The notes: generated by a model not told the origin, from the sequence alone. Counted from the first letter of the stretch, positions 18,347 through 28,379 are shown. The stretch is 46,308 nucleotides of DNA from Alphaproteobacteria bacterium (GCA_025924715.1 JAICHV010000031.1:1-46308), one strand, 5' to 3'. A program made the numbers and translations.

Positions 18347-19335
18347 TTGCCCGACTTCTTTTCAATCTGCAGCAACAGAAATTTGGCCGCGGCCAGCACC
18401 AGGAAGGTGATCACCAACAGGATCAAGCCCAGTTCGATCAGTGAGGCCTTGTAAAGATCGGTGGTGGCTTCGGTGAATTCATTGGCGATGGTGGCGGATA
18501 TGGTGGTGCCCGGCGCGAACAATGAAGGACTGATTTTGTGCGCATTGCCGATCACGAAAGTGACGGCCATGGTTTCGCCCAAGGCCCTGCCCAGCGCCAG
18601 CAAGGCGCCGCCGACCACGCCGGCGCGGGCATAAGGCAGCACCACCCGCCACATCACTTCCCAGGTGGTGCAGCCGAGTCCATAAGTGGCTTCTTTCAGC
18701 ATGGCGGGGACCGTTTCGAAAACATCGCGCGTCACCGCCGAGATGAACGGTAGGATCATGATGGAAAGGATCACCGTGGCCGTCAGGGTACCGATGCCGT
18801 AGGCGGGACCGCCCAGAACATCGCGCAGCACGGGAATGTCCACCGTCGCGTCGACAATCGGCTGCTGCACATGAAGCTGAAACCAGGGGGCGAATTCGAA
18901 CAGACCCCAGATGCCGTAAATGATCGAGGGGATGCCGGCCAACAGCTCGATGGCGATGCCGATGGGACGGCGCAGGGCCCGCGGGCACAATTGGGTGAGG
19001 AAGATGGCGATGCCGATGCCCACCGGCACCGCCAGCAACATCGCCATAAGCGAAGTGATGAGCGTTCCGTAGATGGCGGCCAATGCGCCAAAGTGGTCTT
19101 TGGTCGGGCTCCAGATTTCGGTGACCAGAAAGGTGAAGCCGAATTCGCGGATCGCCAGCATGGCGCCGATCAGCAGCGAGGCGATGACGCCGCAGAAGAT
19201 GAGCAGCACCAGCATGGCCGCCAGCCAGGTCAGGCCATGGAAACGGGCGTCCCCCCGGCCTGCACGGCGGGTGGTTGCGGCCCTTCGATCGCGGGCGGAG
19301 GGAGTGGAGGCGTCGGTCAAGGCGATGTCGGCCAT
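18343..19335 (-). CDS. pstC: phosphate ABC transporter permease PstC
   Basis: 330 residues from the ATG giving MADIALTD; an upstream in-frame ATG at 19401 would add 22 residues of unlikely composition. Six or more helices, [13 protein letters not shown], the loop [20 protein letters not shown] and [16 protein letters not shown] are PstC features. First gene of the operon. The usual pstS upstream and phoU/phoB downstream are missing here. Confidence 0.94.
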   Translation of the reverse strand: MADIALTDASTPSARDRRAATTRRAGRGDARFHGLTWLAAMLVLLIFCGVIASLLIGAMLAIREFGFTFLVTEIWSPTKDHFGALAAIYGTLITSLMAMLLAVPVGIGIAIFLTQLCPRALRRPIGIAIELLAGIPSIIYGIWGLFEFAPWFQLHVQQPIVDATVDIPVLRDVLGGPAYGIGTLTATVILSIMILPFISAVTRDVFETVPAMLKEATYGLGCTTWEVMWRVVLPYARAGVVGGALLALGRALGETMAVTFVIGNAHKISPSLFAPGTTISATIANEFTEATTDLYKASLIELGLILLVITFLVLAAAKFLLLQIEKKSGK

Positions 19336-19397
19336 GCTGGGGTCTTTCGGCCCAGGGCGGGCTGGTTGCAGTTCACCCTGGTCCCGCGCCACGAACA

Positions 19398-19422
19398 TCA
19401 CAGTTCTGCAAAGCTTTTGTGA
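19398..19422 (-). promoter_or_regulatory. inverted repeat upstream of pstC
   Basis: TCACA and TGTGA flank 15 bases that contain the palindrome AAAGCTTT. Read towards pstC it gives CGTCACAAAAGCTTTGCAG, loosely similar to a Pho box. The match is weak and it could equally serve the divergent hybrid kinase gene. Confidence 0.25.
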
Positions 19423-19560
19423 CGATGGGGGCGGGTGCCGGAATCGGGCTTACCAACCAAGTGATTGAATTTGCTGATTTATTCTGCGCCGCTGAGATTT
19501 TGATCCGCCGGGGTGAAAGGCTGCAGAACCCAGCTTTTGCGCGGAACTTTAAGCTTTTTT

Positions 19561-21843
19561 ATGGGGTGGGGCGCCACACTGGCCCCAAGAAAAAGGCATT
19601 GGGCATTGGGGTTTGGCGGCTTGACCATCGCACGGGTCATTCGGATCGTTTTTGGCGTTTTGGCGGGGCTGATGCTCGTCGCCGCGCTGGGCGATGTGTT
19701 GCTCGTCGGCCATCTGCGTATCCTCAGTCCGTTCAGCTTCGGCGCCTTGCTGGCGGTCGCGCTGGGCTTTCTGATCAACAATCTTGTCACGGCGCGCGAG
19801 CACCGCACGGCGCTGACGCGCCAGACCGTAGAGCTGAAGGCCTGGGCCCAGCGCCTGGAAGTCAGCCTGAAGAACGCCGCGGCGATGAACGCGCGGCTCT
19901 ATCAAAGCGAGATGCGCTACAAGGGCCTGGTCGACGCCCAGGGCGACGCTATTTTCCGCCGCGATGCGTCTAGTCGTCTGACCTATGCCAATGAAGCCTT
20001 CCTGAAGATGTTTGGGCTGGATGCCAAGCGCGCGATCGGCTCCATTTTTTCCCCCGAGCTGCATCCGCAAAGCCGGGCGCCTTTGTTCGGCAGCTTCGCC
20101 GCCTTGGAAATCGGATCGGGCCGGGCGCGCTATGACCAGCATCTGCGCACCGCAAATGGCTATCGCTGGATCTCGTGGGAAGATTACGCCATCCGCGATT
20201 CCCGCGGCCGGCTGGTGGAAGTGCAAAGCGTCGGCCGCGACATCACCGAACGCAAGGGGCTGGAAGATGCGCTGACCCAGGCGCGCGACAGCGCCGAGGC
20301 TGCCAGCCTCGCCAAATCCGGCTTCCTCGCCACCATGAGCCATGAAATCCGCACGCCCATGAACGGCGTCTTGGGCATGGGGCGCTTGCTACTCGAAACC
20401 GATTTGTCGCCGGAGCAGCGCACTTATGCCAAGGCCATCACCGAATCCGGTGAAGCCCTGCTGGCGCTGATCGGCGACATTCTGGATTTCTCCAAGATCG
20501 AATCCGGCAGGCTGACGCTGGACGACGACGAAGTCGACTTGCGCACGCTGCTGAGCGGTGTCGCCGAGTTGTTGGGACCCCGGGCGCATGCCAAGGGCAT
20601 CGAGATTGCCACCGCGGTAAACCGCGACGTACCCGCTTCCATCCGCGCCGACCAAGTGCGCTTCGGCCAGGTGCTCACCAATCTTTTGGGCAATGCCGTG
20701 AAATTCACCGAGAAAGGCGGCATCTGGGTCACCGTCAGCATGTCGGGGGCCGAGCGCGATGTCCTGCGCATCGAAGTGCGCGATACCGGCGTCGGCGTGC
20801 CCCTCGCCAAGCGCAGCGAGATCTTCCAGGAGTTCGTCCAGGCCGATACCGGCCATGCGCGCAAATTCGGCGGTTCGGGCCTGGGACTGGCGATTTCCAA
20901 GCGCCTGGTCGAGACCATGGGCGGTGAAATCGGCATCGAATCTCCGGCAGATGGCGGCAGCACATTCTGGTTCACCCTGCCGGTTTTGGCCGTCAGACCG
21001 GCGCCGCAACTGGACAGCGCGATTGTCGGCAAACGCATCGCCATCGTCACCCCCAACAAGATTCTGGCGCGCGGCATCGTGGCTCAGCTGGAACAGGCGG
21101 GCGCCGAGGCGGTCGATTTCGCCCATCTGACCGCCGGCGCACAGATCGATATGCTGCTGGTCGATGCCGGCACCGACAGCGAACCCAATCTTTCCATCAA
21201 ACCGGCGGTCGATGTCCCGGCCCTGGTGTTGGTAACGCCGGCGGCGCGGGTGCGGCTGGAAGCGCTGAAGGCGATGGGCTTTGCCGGCTACCTGGTCAAG
21301 CCGGTGCGCGAGCCGTCCCTCGTCCAGCAATTGTCCGATTGCCTCAGTCTGGACGGCGCTCCCGATGCCGCGCCGGAATTGGAGGGGAGCGAACCTGCAG
21401 CCGTCGAGCCGCCCGCGCCGCTGCCGCAGGCTGGATCGGGCCTTAAAATTCTTCTGGCCGAGGACAATCCGGTCAATGCGCTGCTGATCCGCGAATTGCT
21501 GCGCCGGCGTGGGCATCGCATCCAGGAAGTCACCAGCGGGGCCGCCGCGGTCGCGGCCATGGAAAAGGACAGCTTCGATCTGCTTTTGACCGACATACAT
21601 ATGCCCGGCATGGACGGGATCGAGGCGACGCGCGCCATCCGTGCCCTGGAAGCGCAGGGCGCGCGCCCCCGCACGCCCATCGTGGCGCTGACCGCCGACG
21701 CGATGGAGGCGGGCAGACAGGCCTGCAAGGACGCGGGGATGGACGCCTTTCTCACCAAGCCGGTCGATCCGGCGGAGCTGGAAGAAATGTTTCTGACACT
21801 CTTTCCTTCCCAGGACGGTCTGCCCCACACTGCGGCGGCATGA
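19561..21843 (+). CDS. hybrid sensor histidine kinase/response regulator
   Basis: About 760 residues. Two membrane helices (around [16 protein letters not shown] and [14 protein letters not shown]), a coiled-coil linker, a PAS domain ([18 protein letters not shown] to [14 protein letters not shown]), HisKA with H261 in [18 protein letters not shown], HATPase ([36 protein letters not shown]), a degenerate receiver-like region (about 480-600) lacking the usual acidic cluster, and a true C-terminal receiver with [10 protein letters not shown] and D678 in [13 protein letters not shown]. The start is uncertain: GTG at 19513 or TTG at 19621 are also in frame and none has a good ribosome site. It overlaps the ampG-like gene by ATGA. 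Confidence 0.92.
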   Translation: MGWGATLAPRKRHWALGFGGLTIARVIRIVFGVLAGLMLVAALGDVLLVGHLRILSPFSFGALLAVALGFLINNLVTAREHRTALTRQTVELKAWAQRLEVSLKNAAAMNARLYQSEMRYKGLVDAQGDAIFRRDASSRLTYANEAFLKMFGLDAKRAIGSIFSPELHPQSRAPLFGSFAALEIGSGRARYDQHLRTANGYRWISWEDYAIRDSRGRLVEVQSVGRDITERKGLEDALTQARDSAEAASLAKSGFLATMSHEIRTPMNGVLGMGRLLLETDLSPEQRTYAKAITESGEALLALIGDILDFSKIESGRLTLDDDEVDLRTLLSGVAELLGPRAHAKGIEIATAVNRDVPASIRADQVRFGQVLTNLLGNAVKFTEKGGIWVTVSMSGAERDVLRIEVRDTGVGVPLAKRSEIFQEFVQADTGHARKFGGSGLGLAISKRLVETMGGEIGIESPADGGSTFWFTLPVLAVRPAPQLDSAIVGKRIAIVTPNKILARGIVAQLEQAGAEAVDFAHLTAGAQIDMLLVDAGTDSEPNLSIKPAVDVPALVLVTPAARVRLEALKAMGFAGYLVKPVREPSLVQQLSDCLSLDGAPDAAPELEGSEPAAVEPPAPLPQAGSGLKILLAEDNPVNALLIRELLRRRGHRIQEVTSGAAAVAAMEKDSFDLLLTDIHMPGMDGIEATRAIRALEAQGARPRTPIVALTADAMEAGRQACKDAGMDAFLTKPVDPAELEEMFLTLFPSQDGLPHTAAA

Positions 21844-23174
21844 TCGCATCTGCTTCGCCGCGCAAGCGCTATATATTGGCCGATTATCTCAACCGCCGCG
21901 TCATGACGATGCTGGCGCTGGGCTTTTCATCCGGCCTGCCCTTCCTGCTGGTCGCCAACACGTTCGGCTATTGGCTGCGGGACGAGCATATCGCCCTTAG
22001 CGCGATCGGCTTTCTGTCCTGGGTTGGTTTCGCCTATACGCTCAAATTCCTTTGGGCGCCGCTGCTGGACCGGGTCAAACCGCCGGGCCTGGCAGTGCTG
22101 GGGCTTCGGCGCAGTTGGATCGCGCTGATGCAGATCGTCATCGCCCTGGGGCTGATCGCCATGGCGCTGACCGGCACGGCAAGCCTGGTCAAGCTGGGCG
22201 CCTGCGCATTGGTTGTGGCCTTTGCTTCCTCGACCCAGGACATCGCCATCGATGCCTGGCGCATCGAATCGGCGCGCGACAAGGACGAGCTGGGCCTTCT
22301 CACTTCCGGTTATACATTTGGCTATCGCGCCGCGCTGCTGACGAGTGAGGCAGTGATCCTGCCCATCGCCCAACGGATCGGCTGGAACAACTCCTACATT
22401 CTCTATGGCTGCGTGATGGCCTTGGCGGTGACCGCCACCTTGATGGCCGCCGAGCCTGTCGTCGCCGACCAGGCTTTGGCCGCCAAACACCGCGAGGCGC
22501 CGTCCTTCAGCGCCCGCAGCTTGTTCGACGCCATCGCGGGGCCCTTCATCGAATTTTTTCGCGCCCATGGCGGTCGGGCCTTGCCCATGCTGGTGGCGAT
22601 CAGTCTTTTCCAACTGGGGTATTTCGTCAGCGGTCCGATGTACAATCCGATGTATGTCGATGTCGGCCTGTCGAAAGACATGGTGGGCGTGATGCGCGGC
22701 AGTTTCGGCTTGATCGGAATTTTCGCCGGAGTCGCGGTCGGTGGTTATCTGCCGCTGCGCCTGGGCCTGACCCCCGCGCTGCTGATAGGCGGCATTTGTT
22801 TAAACCTGGGCACCATGTTGTATGCGATTGTGCCCTATGCGCATGATCCGGTGACCTTCGCCGCGATCATGACCGCCGACCAGTTCGGCATCGCCATGGC
22901 CGGGATCACGCTGATCGCTTATATGTCGTCGCTCACCAGCCTGGGCTATACCGCGACGCAATATGCCCTGTTGTCCTCGGCCTATGCGCTGGCGGGAAAA
23001 TTCCTGAAAGGTTTTTCAGGTTCCGCGGTTGAGGCTTTGACCCCTCATGTCGGACTGATGAATGCCTATGCCGTGTTTTTCGTGGGTTGCGGCTTGCTGG
23101 GCATTCCCGCTTTGCTGCTGTTCGCCCTGCTGGGACGCAAATTAACGCCGGTTCCCGCGCCCCAGGGGGTTTGA
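21840..23174 (+). CDS. ampG: AmpG-like MFS muropeptide permease
   Basis: 444 residues, 12-14 hydrophobic segments. Family features: LGFSSGLPFLLVANTFGYWL near the N-terminus, FLWAPLLDRV, and ASSTQDIAIDAWRIE, the AmpG hallmark. AmpG imports anhydro-muropeptides from the periplasm for peptidoglycan recycling and feeds beta-lactamase induction in some species. The ATG overlaps the stop of the hybrid kinase, so both proteins are made from one message. Substrate is inferred from family resemblance. Confidence 0.88.
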   Translation: MIASASPRKRYILADYLNRRVMTMLALGFSSGLPFLLVANTFGYWLRDEHIALSAIGFLSWVGFAYTLKFLWAPLLDRVKPPGLAVLGLRRSWIALMQIVIALGLIAMALTGTASLVKLGACALVVAFASSTQDIAIDAWRIESARDKDELGLLTSGYTFGYRAALLTSEAVILPIAQRIGWNNSYILYGCVMALAVTATLMAAEPVVADQALAAKHREAPSFSARSLFDAIAGPFIEFFRAHGGRALPMLVAISLFQLGYFVSGPMYNPMYVDVGLSKDMVGVMRGSFGLIGIFAGVAVGGYLPLRLGLTPALLIGGICLNLGTMLYAIVPYAHDPVTFAAIMTADQFGIAMAGITLIAYMSSLTSLGYTATQYALLSSAYALAGKFLKGFSGSAVEALTPHVGLMNAYAVFFVGCGLLGIPALLLFALLGRKLTPVPAPQGV

Positions 23175-23288
23175 TTGCGCCAAAGCCTTGGGGTAAAATA
23201 ATAAATCTGTCGCAGAGAGGGCCTAAGCCATAGGCGGGCCGGGGAATCGCGGCGGTTTGTGCCGGGTCGGCACCTCAAGGAAAACATC

Positions 23289-24131
23289 GTGGTCAATATC
23301 TACGAAGCCGGACCGTTTGAAGGACGCCTGGAACAATGGCCGGTCTTGGCCACCTCCGGACCGCTGGAAGTGCGCCTGGCCGAGACCGAAGGCGAGGTCG
23401 AGCAGGCCCAGCGTTTGCGCTACACGGTGTTCTACGAAGAAATGAGCGCCATTCCTTCCGCGCAGATGCGCGATGCGGGGCGCGATTTCGACAAATTCGA
23501 CGATGTCTGCGATCACTTGTTGGTGGTTGACCGTGACGCCCATGATGCCGACGGCCAGCCTTTGGTGGTCGGCACCTATCGGCTGACGCGCGAGCATGAC
23601 GCGGCCCGGGTGGGCGGCTTCTACACCGCCGGCGAATATGACATCGCCCGGATGCTGAAAGGTCTGCCGGCGCAAACCAAATTGCTGGAGCTGGGCCGCT
23701 CCTGCATTCTCAAATCCTATCGCAGCCGGCCCGGCACCATGCAGCTGTTGTGGAAGGGTCTGCTGGCCTATGTCGCGCGGTTCGACATCGATTTGATGTT
23801 CGGCTGCGCCAGTCTGGCCGGGACTGATGCGCAGGCCCTTAGCCTGCCGCTTTCCTATCTGCATCACTTCCATTCCATGCCCCAGCATCTGATGGTGCGG
23901 GCGCGGCCCGAGCTCTATGTCGCGATGAACCGCATGCCGGCCCAGGCGGTGGCGCCGCGCGAAGGTTTGCGCAGCCTGCCGCCGCTGCTCAAAGGCTATG
24001 TGCGGGCGGGCTGCTGCGTCGGCGACGGCGCGGTGATCGACCGGCAATTCGGCACCACCGACGTCTTCATCTATTTCCCCATGTCGGGAATCGACGCGCG
24101 GTATAAATCGCGCTTCGGTTTGGTGAAGTGA
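23289..24131 (+). CDS. OlsB-like acyl-ACP-dependent N-acyltransferase (GNAT fold)
   Basis: 280 residues from a GTG preceded by AAGGA at eight bases; a further GTG at 23259 is in frame but has no such site. Typical of the ornithine lipid enzyme OlsB (haemolysin-like acyltransferase): RLRYTVFYEEM near residue 45, DHLLVVD, VVGTYRL, KLLELGRSCILKSYRS and DLMFGCASLAGTD. OlsB adds a 3-hydroxyacyl chain from ACP to ornithine to make lyso-ornithine lipid. The second acyltransferase olsA is not present here. In rhizobia olsB is induced on phosphate starvation; pstCAB lies 4 kb away, but no Pho box is evident before this gene. Confidence 0.85.
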   Translation: MVNIYEAGPFEGRLEQWPVLATSGPLEVRLAETEGEVEQAQRLRYTVFYEEMSAIPSAQMRDAGRDFDKFDDVCDHLLVVDRDAHDADGQPLVVGTYRLTREHDAARVGGFYTAGEYDIARMLKGLPAQTKLLELGRSCILKSYRSRPGTMQLLWKGLLAYVARFDIDLMFGCASLAGTDAQALSLPLSYLHHFHSMPQHLMVRARPELYVAMNRMPAQAVAPREGLRSLPPLLKGYVRAGCCVGDGAVIDRQFGTTDVFIYFPMSGIDARYKSRFGLVK

Positions 24132-24150
24132 CCGCGCGTTAGCACCGCGA

Positions 24151-24849
24151 TTATGCCAGATCGAACAGCAGCACTTCGGCGGGGCTGAGCGAACGGACCG
24201 CGATTTTTTCCTGGTCGGTGATGGCGGCGGCGTCGCCGGCTTTGAGCGCGTCATTGCCCAGCTTCACATGGCCCTTGACCACCTGCAGCCAGGCCTTGCG
24301 CCCTTGCGCCAAAGCATGGATCGCCTCGACCCCCTCGTCCAGCTTGGCGGCCCAGATTTCGGCGTCCTGCACCAGGCGCACTTCATTGCCTTGCGGGTCC
24401 GGGCCGGCGATGCGGGTGAAGTGATTGGCGACCGCTTTGGGATCGATCGCCTTTTGTTCATAGCCGGGCTCGATGCCGCGCTGGGACGGCATGATCCAGA
24501 TCTGCAGCAGATGGCAGGGCTTTTCGGCACTGGCATTGAATTCGGCATGGACGATGCCGGTGCCGGCGCTCATGCGCTGGATTTCGCCCGGCCGGATGGT
24601 GCCGCCGCCGCCGGTGGAATCCTTGTGGCTGATCGCCCCTTCGATGATGTAGGTGACGATTTCCATATCGCGGTGCGGATGCGGCGGAAAGCCCGCCCCG
24701 CCCGCGATCCAATCTTCGTTGATCACCCGCAAGGCCCCGAAGCTTTCATTGGCGGGGTCGTAATATTCGCCGAAGGAAAAGCTGTGACGCGAATCCAGCC
24801 AGCCGATCTTGGTGGTGCCGCGTTCGTCGGATTTGCGGATGGTGATCAT
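24151..24849 (-). CDS. pirin family (YhhW-like) bicupin protein
   Basis: 232 residues, two cupin domains. The N-terminal cupin has the metal-binding set [12 protein letters not shown] in GAISHKDS, and GIVHAEFN, as in YhhW-type pirins, some of which oxidise quercetin. The C-terminal cupin is shorter and lacks a metal site, as usual for the family. ATG overlaps the gshB stop (ATGA), so it is expressed behind glutathione synthetase; a link to redox or aromatic stress is plausible but unproven. Confidence 0.92.
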   Translation of the reverse strand: MITIRKSDERGTTKIGWLDSRHSFSFGEYYDPANESFGALRVINEDWIAGGAGFPPHPHRDMEIVTYIIEGAISHKDSTGGGGTIRPGEIQRMSAGTGIVHAEFNASAEKPCHLLQIWIMPSQRGIEPGYEQKAIDPKAVANHFTRIAGPDPQGNEVRLVQDAEIWAAKLDEGVEAIHALAQGRKAWLQVVKGHVKLGNDALKAGDAAAITDQEKIAVRSLSPAEVLLFDLA

Positions 24850-25787
24850 GCTTTGCGCCTTTCAATGGCGTCCCACACCAGGGCGGCAATATCGGCGCCA
24901 CCGAAGTGCTTGACCTCATGGATGCCGGTGGGAGAGGTAACGTTTATCTCGGTCATATAGTCGCCGATCACGTCGATTCCCGTGAAAATCAGGCCGCGGC
25001 GCTTCAGTTCCGGGCCGATGGCGGCGCAGATATCGCGCTCGCGCGGCGTCAGCGCGGTTTTTTCCGGCCGCCCCCCGACATGCATATTGGAGCGCGCCTC
25101 GCCCGACGCCGGCACGCGATTGATGGCGCCGGCGAATTCCCCGTCCACCAGGATGATGCGTTTGTCGCCCTTGCGCACATCGGGAAGATAGCGCTGCACG
25201 ATGACCGGTTCGCGATAGAACTGGGTGAACATCTCCAGCAGCGATCCCATATTTTCGTCCTCCGATTTGACCCGGAAGACGCCGGCCCCGCCATTGCCAT
25301 AGAGCGGCTTCAAGATGATGTCGCGATGCGCCGCGCGGAATTCGGCAATCTCGGCCCGGTCGGAAGTGATCAGGGTCGGCGGGATGAAGTCGGCGAATTC
25401 GGTGACGAAGAGTTTTTCCGGTGCGTTGCGCACTTGCGCCGGATCGTTGACCACCAGGGTTTTGGGATGTAGCCGCTCCAGGATATGGGTGGCGGTGATA
25501 TAGGCCATGTCGAAGGGCGGATCCTGGCGCATCAGGATCACATCGGCCGACGACAGATCATAGACGAAGGATTCGCCCAGCGCGAAATGATCGCCCTTGA
25601 CCGCGCGCACATGCAGCGGGCGTACCCGCGCCGTCACGCGGTTCTCGCGGAAAGTGAGATCGCGCGGCCCGTAATAAAGCAGGCCATGCCCGCGCCCCTG
25701 CCCTTCCAGCGCCAGCGCAAAGGTGGAATCGCCGTTGATGTCGATCCGCTCGATCGGGTCCATCTGGATGGCGACAGTCAGGGGCAT
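24846..25787 (-). CDS. gshB: glutathione synthase
   Basis: 313 residues, normal length. The ATP-grasp fold shows [26 protein letters not shown] (glycine-rich ATP loop), [19 protein letters not shown], and the C-terminal metal/ATP segment [19 protein letters not shown]. It joins glycine to gamma-glutamylcysteine in the cytoplasm. Located upstream of the pirin gene in the same operon and behind yraN, an arrangement also seen near rsmI/lpoA in other proteobacteria. Confidence 0.97.
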   Translation of the reverse strand: MPLTVAIQMDPIERIDINGDSTFALALEGQGRGHGLLYYGPRDLTFRENRVTARVRPLHVRAVKGDHFALGESFVYDLSSADVILMRQDPPFDMAYITATHILERLHPKTLVVNDPAQVRNAPEKLFVTEFADFIPPTLITSDRAEIAEFRAAHRDIILKPLYGNGGAGVFRVKSEDENMGSLLEMFTQFYREPVIVQRYLPDVRKGDKRIILVDGEFAGAINRVPASGEARSNMHVGGRPEKTALTPRERDICAAIGPELKRRGLIFTGIDVIGDYMTEINVTSPTGIHEVKHFGGADIAALVWDAIERRKA

Positions 25788-25801
25788 GGCGTATTTCCAA
25801 T

Positions 25802-25833
25802 CCGTCTAATCATCGGGCCGTCTAATCATCGGG
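25802..25833. repeat. exact 16-bp tandem duplication at the yraN stop codon
   Basis: CCGTCTAATCATCGGG occurs twice without a spacer. The inner copy supplies the last Asp-Asp codons and the TAG stop of yraN; the outer copy repeats the same stop-codon region in the intergenic gap. Confidence 0.85.
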
Positions 25834-26199
25834 GCGCCAGACATCGCGCAAATGCAGGGGCGGACGGAACGGCGAAATGGCGATTATATCAAACCGCGCG
25901 CCCCGTTTGGCCAGCCCCGGCCGTGCCGCCAGATATAAGGAGGCGGCGCGGGCAATACGAGTCCGCTGCGACATCCCCACCGCCTCGGCTGCGGCGCGGC
26001 CCTCGCCGCGGGCTTTCACTTCGATGAAGCAGACCGGGCCGAAAGGGCAGAGCGCCGCCAGATCGATCTCGCCCGCATGGGTTTTGATGCGCCGGCCCAG
26101 CACGCGATACCCCTTCAGCCTTAACCACATGGCCGCCAGGGTTTCGCCGCGGCGGCCCCGCCGTTCGGCCTCCTGATAAGTGGTGGGGCGTCTAGCCAT
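25822..26199 (-). CDS. YraN (UPF0102) family endonuclease-like protein
   Basis: 125 residues from the ATG giving MARRPTTYQEAERRGRRGE, which overlaps the rsmI stop by eight bases and has GAAGAAG upstream; an ATG 24 bases earlier is possible. The PD-(D/E)xK nuclease-like core is visible as HAGEIDLAAL and CFIEVKAR. The family is widespread, near rsmI and lpoA in many proteobacteria, with no settled function; a Holliday-junction-resolvase-like fold is known for relatives. The gene ends in a short tandem duplication. Confidence 0.9.
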   Translation of the reverse strand: MARRPTTYQEAERRGRRGETLAAMWLRLKGYRVLGRRIKTHAGEIDLAALCPFGPVCFIEVKARGEGRAAAEAVGMSQRTRIARAASLYLAARPGLAKRGARFDIIAISPFRPPLHLRDVWRPDD

Positions 26200-27106
26200 T
26201 CTTCTTCTCAAGTCCCCGGGCATAGACCGTCTTGCGGGAGGCGCCGGTGAGGCCGGCGATCATTTCGGCTGCCGCCTTGAGCGGCATGAAAGGCAGCGCC
26301 GCATCCAGGGCGGTATCGATGGCGGCGAAATCCGCTTGGGCGGCATGGGGCGGGCCGACTAGTAACGTGACTTCGCCCTTTGGCGTTTGCGCGGTGGCAT
26401 AATGGGCGGCGAGATCGCTGAGGGTGCCGCGGCGGACTTCTTCATGCAGCTTGGTCATTTCCCGCGCCACCGTGGCCGGACGAGGTCCAAAACTATCCGC
26501 CATCGCCGACAGAGTTTCAGCCAGGCGCTGCGCCGACTCAAAGAAAATCAAGGTGGCGCGCAGATGTTTGAGCTCTTCCAGCACCGTGGCGCGCTCGCCG
26601 GCTTTGGCGGGAAGAAAGCCCGCGAACAAGAAACGGTCGGACGGAAGCGCCGACAGCGCCAGGCCCGTCAGCACCGCCGAGGCGCCGGGTATGGCATGCA
26701 CGGCGATGCCTGCTTCCACCGCGGCCCGCACCAGTTTGAAACCGGGATCGGAAACCAGGGGCGTGCCGGCGTCGCTGACCAAGGCAATACGCGCGCCGGA
26801 TTTGAGTTGGCCCAGCAGCCGCGGACGTTCCTCGGCCGCATTGTGATCGTTGTAAGCGCTGAGGGGCCGGGAGATGCCGTGAATGGCGAGCAGCTTGGCG
26901 GTGACGCGGGTATCTTCGGCGGCGATGCGGTCGCAGGCGCCTAGTACCTCCAGGGCCCGTAGGGTTATGTCGCGGGCATGACCGATGGGGGTCGCCACCA
27001 CATAGAGGCCGGGCGCAAGATCCTGGCCGCCATCAGGTTGCGGTTTACCGGCCTGCGCGTTGCGCTTAGTGTCGCGCGCTTTTGCCTGGGAACTTTTTGA
27101 TGCCAT
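26192..27106 (-). CDS. rsmI: 16S rRNA (cytidine(1402)-2'-O)-methyltransferase
   Basis: 304 residues. Tetrapyrrole-methylase fold with GLYVVATPIGHARDITLRAL at the start of the domain, AAEDTRVTAKLL, ALVSDAGTPLVSDPGF and FESAQRLAETL, all RsmI features. It methylates the ribose of C1402 in the ribosomal decoding centre. About 30 N-terminal residues rich in K, Q and A precede the domain. Its ATG lies head-to-head with the lpoA-like gene so that the two 5' ends overlap by seven bases. Confidence 0.96.
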   Translation of the reverse strand: MASKSSQAKARDTKRNAQAGKPQPDGGQDLAPGLYVVATPIGHARDITLRALEVLGACDRIAAEDTRVTAKLLAIHGISRPLSAYNDHNAAEERPRLLGQLKSGARIALVSDAGTPLVSDPGFKLVRAAVEAGIAVHAIPGASAVLTGLALSALPSDRFLFAGFLPAKAGERATVLEELKHLRATLIFFESAQRLAETLSAMADSFGPRPATVAREMTKLHEEVRRGTLSDLAAHYATAQTPKGEVTLLVGPPHAAQADFAAIDTALDAALPFMPLKAAAEMIAGLTGASRKTVYARGLEKKNG

Positions 27107-28362
27107 TACGCCCCCGTCTTTCCTCTCCCCGTCTGGCCCGTCCCCGCCTTGGTCGTCTATGTGCCATCGCTTTGTGCCTGAGCATAGCGGCCTGCGTCAC
27201 ACCCCCGCCCAAGCCGCCGGCGCCGCCGCCCCCCCCGGCCGTGGTGGTGCCGCCGGCGCCCCAGGCCGCCCATCCCCTGGACCAGAACCTTCCGACATTT
27301 TTGAACCTGCCCAATCTGCCGGCCGGCAAGGTACCGGTGCGGGTGGGCATCATCCTGCCCATCGGAGCGGGCGCGGCCGCCACCCGCAATCTGGCGACGG
27401 CGATGCTGAACGCGGCCGAACTCGCTTTGTTCGACTCCAAGAACAAGGCCATCGTGCTGATGGTGGCCGATGAGGGCAACAGCCCGGCCGAAACCTCTGC
27501 CGCTGCGAAAAAGCTGCTGGCCCAGGGCGCGGAAATACTGGTCGGGCCGCTGTTCGGCACCTCGGTCACGGCGGTGGCGCCCATCGCGCGCGATCGCGGC
27601 GTGCCGGTGCTGGCCTTCTCGACCGAGAAAAAAGTGGCCGGCAAGGGCGTCTATCTGCTGAGCTTCCTGCCGCAAACCGAAGTGGCGCGGGTGGTGTCTT
27701 ATGCCGCCGCGCAAGATCACCATGCCTTCGCGGCGATGGTGCCCCAGACGGAGTATGGCGAGGTGGTGGCCGGCGCCTTTGGCGAGGCGGTCGCCGCCGC
27801 GGGCGCCAATTCCGTAGCCGTCGAAAAATTCATGCCCAATGCCGCTGCCGTGGTGGCGCCGTCGCAAGCCATCGCCAATAGCCATGCCGATGCGGTGCTG
27901 ATTGCGCAGGGCGGCACGGTGCTCAAGGCCATCGCGCCCACCCTGGCCTTTGACGGGGTGGATCCGGCCAAGGTGAAGCTGCTGGGCACCGGGCTTTGGA
28001 ATGAGCCGGGACTTGGGCGCGAGCAGACTTTGGTCGGCGGCTGGTTCGCCGCCCCCGATCCCAAAGCGGATGACGACTTCAACGCCAAATACAAAGACGT
28101 CTATGGCGCGGCGCCGCCGCAATTGGCATCGCTGGCCTATGACGCGATTGCGCTGGTGGCGCTGCTGGCGCCGGGGCCGGACTATCACCGCTTTACCCCG
28201 GCGGCGCTGATGGATCCCAATGGGTTTGCCGGCGTGGACGGCATTTTCCGCTTCGAACCCGACGGCACCTCGCAGCGCGGCCTGGCCGTTCTGGAAGTGA
28301 CGCCGGATGGCTTCAGCGTGGTCAGCCCGGCGCCGAAGACGTTCCAGGCGCCGGCATTGTGA
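27100..28362 (+). CDS. penicillin-binding protein activator, LpoA-like lipoprotein
   Basis: 420 residues. The ATG at 27100 has GGGAA nine bases upstream and yields a basic region, a hydrophobic core and a lipobox LSIAAC, followed by a Pro-rich linker (PPPKPPAPPPPPAVVV). The rest is a periplasmic binding-protein type 1 fold (RVGIILPIGAGAAATRNLATAM; GAEILVGPLFGTSVTAVAPIA; YDAIALVALLA). Position beside rsmI and yraN matches the conserved rsmI-lpoA-yraN neighbourhood of proteobacteria, supporting a role in stimulating peptidoglycan synthases from the outer membrane. A branched-chain amino-acid-type receptor is less likely because of the lipoprotein anchor and context. Confidence 0.86.
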   Translation: MPLRPRLSSPRLARPRLGRLCAIALCLSIAACVTPPPKPPAPPPPPAVVVPPAPQAAHPLDQNLPTFLNLPNLPAGKVPVRVGIILPIGAGAAATRNLATAMLNAAELALFDSKNKAIVLMVADEGNSPAETSAAAKKLLAQGAEILVGPLFGTSVTAVAPIARDRGVPVLAFSTEKKVAGKGVYLLSFLPQTEVARVVSYAAAQDHHAFAAMVPQTEYGEVVAGAFGEAVAAAGANSVAVEKFMPNAAAVVAPSQAIANSHADAVLIAQGGTVLKAIAPTLAFDGVDPAKVKLLGTGLWNEPGLGREQTLVGGWFAAPDPKADDDFNAKYKDVYGAAPPQLASLAYDAIALVALLAPGPDYHRFTPAALMDPNGFAGVDGIFRFEPDGTSQRGLAVLEVTPDGFSVVSPAPKTFQAPAL

Positions 28363-28379
28363 TCCTCCAACTATAGCGC

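Noticed and set aside
20389..21849. Open frame of 486 codons antisense to the hybrid kinase
   Set aside because: Same cause; His/Gln/Arg-rich translation with no recognisable family.
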